Source of the DNA: Euryarchaeota archaeon UBA24
GTDB lineage: Archaea; Halobacteriota; Halobacteria; Halobacteriales; Hikarchaeaceae
Direction of reading: 5' to 3'
Length of the DNA stretch: 64,000 nt
NCBI GenBank assembly: GCA_002503845.1
Contig: DASO01000006.1
Location: forward strand, 13,361-77,360
Shown: positions 62,623 through 64,000 of the stretch, in pieces
How positions within the stretch are numbered: position 1 is the first letter of the stretch
Layout of the letters: each line of letters begins with the position of its first letter
Notes under the pieces: generated by a model
Told to the model about the DNA's origin: nothing
Databases searched by the model: none
Seen by the model: the letters and a program-made list of their open reading frames with translations, nothing else
Program-made: the position numbers and the translations under genes

Positions 62623-64000
62623 AATGACAACATCCCAAAGTAATCTTTCAGATTTATCTAGATTTGTATTTAAATCCCCAAATTGGCAGATTAGCGTTTT
62701 CTTTTCATTGGCTTTAGCTGCAGTAGTGGGGGCCAGTGCTTTTCAGTCGATGGAGGGGGGAACAACCATTTTTTCTTCAATCATAGACAATATGATTTTA
62801 GGGGTATTTTTCATAGGATTTCCAACATTACTGGCTAGTTTCTTCACACCTCCGATTGATCGAATACTAGGTGGGAAGATTACATACAATAGATCTTCTC
62901 TACTAGCATTAGTCTGTGAAATCATTGTTGTTGTGTGTTTATTATTTTCGAAGGTGGTAGATCTCCTATTTAATATTGAAGGTATTGTATATGTGGTATT
63001 GATAGCATCCCTTGCAATCATATTTGCATTTAGGTTAGCAATTGTAATGGCGATATCACATAAAAATCCGTTTATTGCAAGTATACCTGCGAGTATTCAG
63101 ACTGTGACTGCTGCTGCTATTTATGCTGTTGCGCAGTCGCAAGTAGTGAAAAATGGCGTGGGTCCAAATCTATTGATAGGTCCGGGATCGGGTAAGTTAT
63201 ATTTTCAGTCGTATGCCATGGGTCCAAAGAATAGTATTACAGAAATAATATCGGTGGGGATACAGGGGGAATTACTATTACTCGTGGGGATGAGTATAAT
63301 ATACGCACTAGGAGTGTGGGGATTAATTGTAATTATAGACAGGCCTTGGCGCAAGACACTGGGCGTGTCTGGTTTCGATTTTATTAGAGGTTTCATAGAC
63401 TACATTGCAGAGGATTCTAGAGGACTGGAAAATTTCTTTGAAAGCATAGGAGAATCAGCAGTAGTTCCTGTCACTGTGATGTCTTATGCAGATTTGAGAG
63501 GGAAACAAAAAGCTTGTTTTTCACTGCCGATGCTTCATCCAGGACCTATGGGGACAATTGGAGGGGGGAACCTTCCAGAAAGTCTTGCCAGAGATACAGA
63601 AGGGATGGCATTCACACCTCACGCGACTGCGGGGCATGATTTTAATCTAACCACCGCCCGGGAAGTGGATTCAATAATATCAGTGGTAAAACGGGCTATA
63701 GAAGATGTAGAGTTATATGAAACTGCGACTAGGAGTGTGCGGAGTAGAGTTGGTGAAGCCGAGATAGTTGGGCAGATGTTTGGAGATAGTGCTATGTTGA
63801 TAGTAACATACTCACCAGGATGTGCAGATGACATAGACTATGCTGTCGGGTTATCCGCCATGGCAGAAGCCAGAGGACAGGGTTTAAGAAATGTCATGTT
63901 AATTGATGCACATAATTGTAATAATGGTACTAGGGGTGGCGAGATAGGACATATAACTCCAGGTAGTCAAAGGTCATTTGATTTATTTGAAGCTGCTAAG
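62623..64000 (+). CDS. DUF2070 family membrane protein, 3' end missing
   Basis: From the ATG at 62623 (GGAG 5 bases before it) an open frame of 459 codons runs off the right edge. The first 260 residues contain about six hydrophobic segments (for example FFSLALAAVVGASAF, LGVFFIGFPTLLASFF, LLVGMSIIYALGVWGLIVII). The rest is a soluble domain with MLHPGPMGTIGGGNLPESLA, FTPHATAGHDFNLTTAREV and MLIDAHNCNNGTRGGEIG, the conserved histidine- and asparagine-rich blocks of DUF2070, found in Euryarchaeota. The blocks resemble a metal-dependent hydrolase active site. The full family length is about 570-600 residues, so about a fifth is missing. No function is known. Confidence 0.9.

Noticed and set aside
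1-64000. CRISPR arrays, rRNA genes, insertion sequences or phage genes
   Set aside because: No regularly spaced repeats, transposase, integrase, capsid or rRNA sequence was seen on either strand.

Overview
The window reads as a gene-dense stretch of a euryarchaeal chromosome. Clear archaeal markers are SRP19, Gar1, a PSH-type presenilin protease, FEN1 with a C-terminal PIP box, GatE, MptE, a thermosome, archaeal-type HMG-CoA synthase, a NYN protein of the TIGR00288 type and DUF2070. Several families and neighbourhoods are those of Halobacteria (GrpE-DnaK-DnaJ, split glycine cleavage P protein, fused gamma-alpha 2-oxoacid:ferredoxin oxidoreductase, RND exporter beside a COG1361-like protein, two geranylgeranyl-reductase-like flavoproteins, the HNH-like zinc protein beside DUF2070). 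The DNA is AT-rich by eye and the proteins are not extremely acidic, so a non-halophilic relative of Halobacteria, for example marine group IV (Hikarchaeia), is the best guess. That placement is inference.

Layout. 1-3.4 kb: end of a BtuC/FecCD permease, srp19-gar1-presenilin, an ornithine-cyclodeaminase-like enzyme. 3.4-11.8 kb: GNAT, cold-shock protein, FEN1, fumarase C, GatE, TrmJ-like methyltransferase, then a pterin/thymidylate group (DHPS-like, MptE, ThyX). 11.8-15.5 kb: tRNA-Glu(CTC), CDGSH protein, SufB, thermosome. 15.6-22.1 kb: an amidase, an aminotransferase, a UbiD decarboxylase, a broken xanthine-dehydrogenase tail, an SDR, malate dehydrogenase and a DMT transporter. 22.2-29.9 kb: a four-gene minus-strand envelope set (COG1361-like protein, RND exporter, flavoprotein reductase, ABC exporter). 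30-37 kb: hydantoinase/dihydroorotase-like enzyme with an Ntn amidase, DtxR regulator with LysE exporter, HD hydrolase, atypical asparaginase and a second amidase. 37-44.8 kb: unknown protein with a PAPS-reductase-like enzyme, aldo/keto reductase, second GGR-like flavoprotein, KorAB, GNAT, third isochorismatase-fold hydrolase. 44.8-48.5 kb: grpE-dnaK-dnaJ. 48.5-54.6 kb: lipoprotein, then gcvT-gcvH-gcvPA-gcvPB-RNA methyltransferase-PUA. 54.7-64 kb: NYN, TatD-like hydrolase, HMG-CoA synthase, HTH regulator, bactofilin-like protein, Obg-family GTPase, LeuA/CimA, HNH-like protein and a truncated DUF2070 protein.

The genes suggest an aerobic or facultative heterotroph that uses amino acids and N-carbamoyl or cyclic amide compounds. 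Folate-linked one-carbon flow (DHPS, MptE, ThyX, glycine cleavage) and oxoacid oxidation (KorAB, fumarase, malate dehydrogenase) are both represented. First genes of transcripts often carry a TATA-like box about 23-33 bases before the start codon, which points to leaderless mRNAs, while internal operon genes use purine-rich ribosome sites or 4-base ATGA overlaps. I saw no CRISPR array, prophage, insertion sequence or rRNA. The most interesting loci are the envelope/lipid set, the hydantoinase-Ntn amidase pair, the DtxR operator, the asparaginase with altered active-site residues, the NYN-TatD pair and the xanthine-dehydrogenase remnant.
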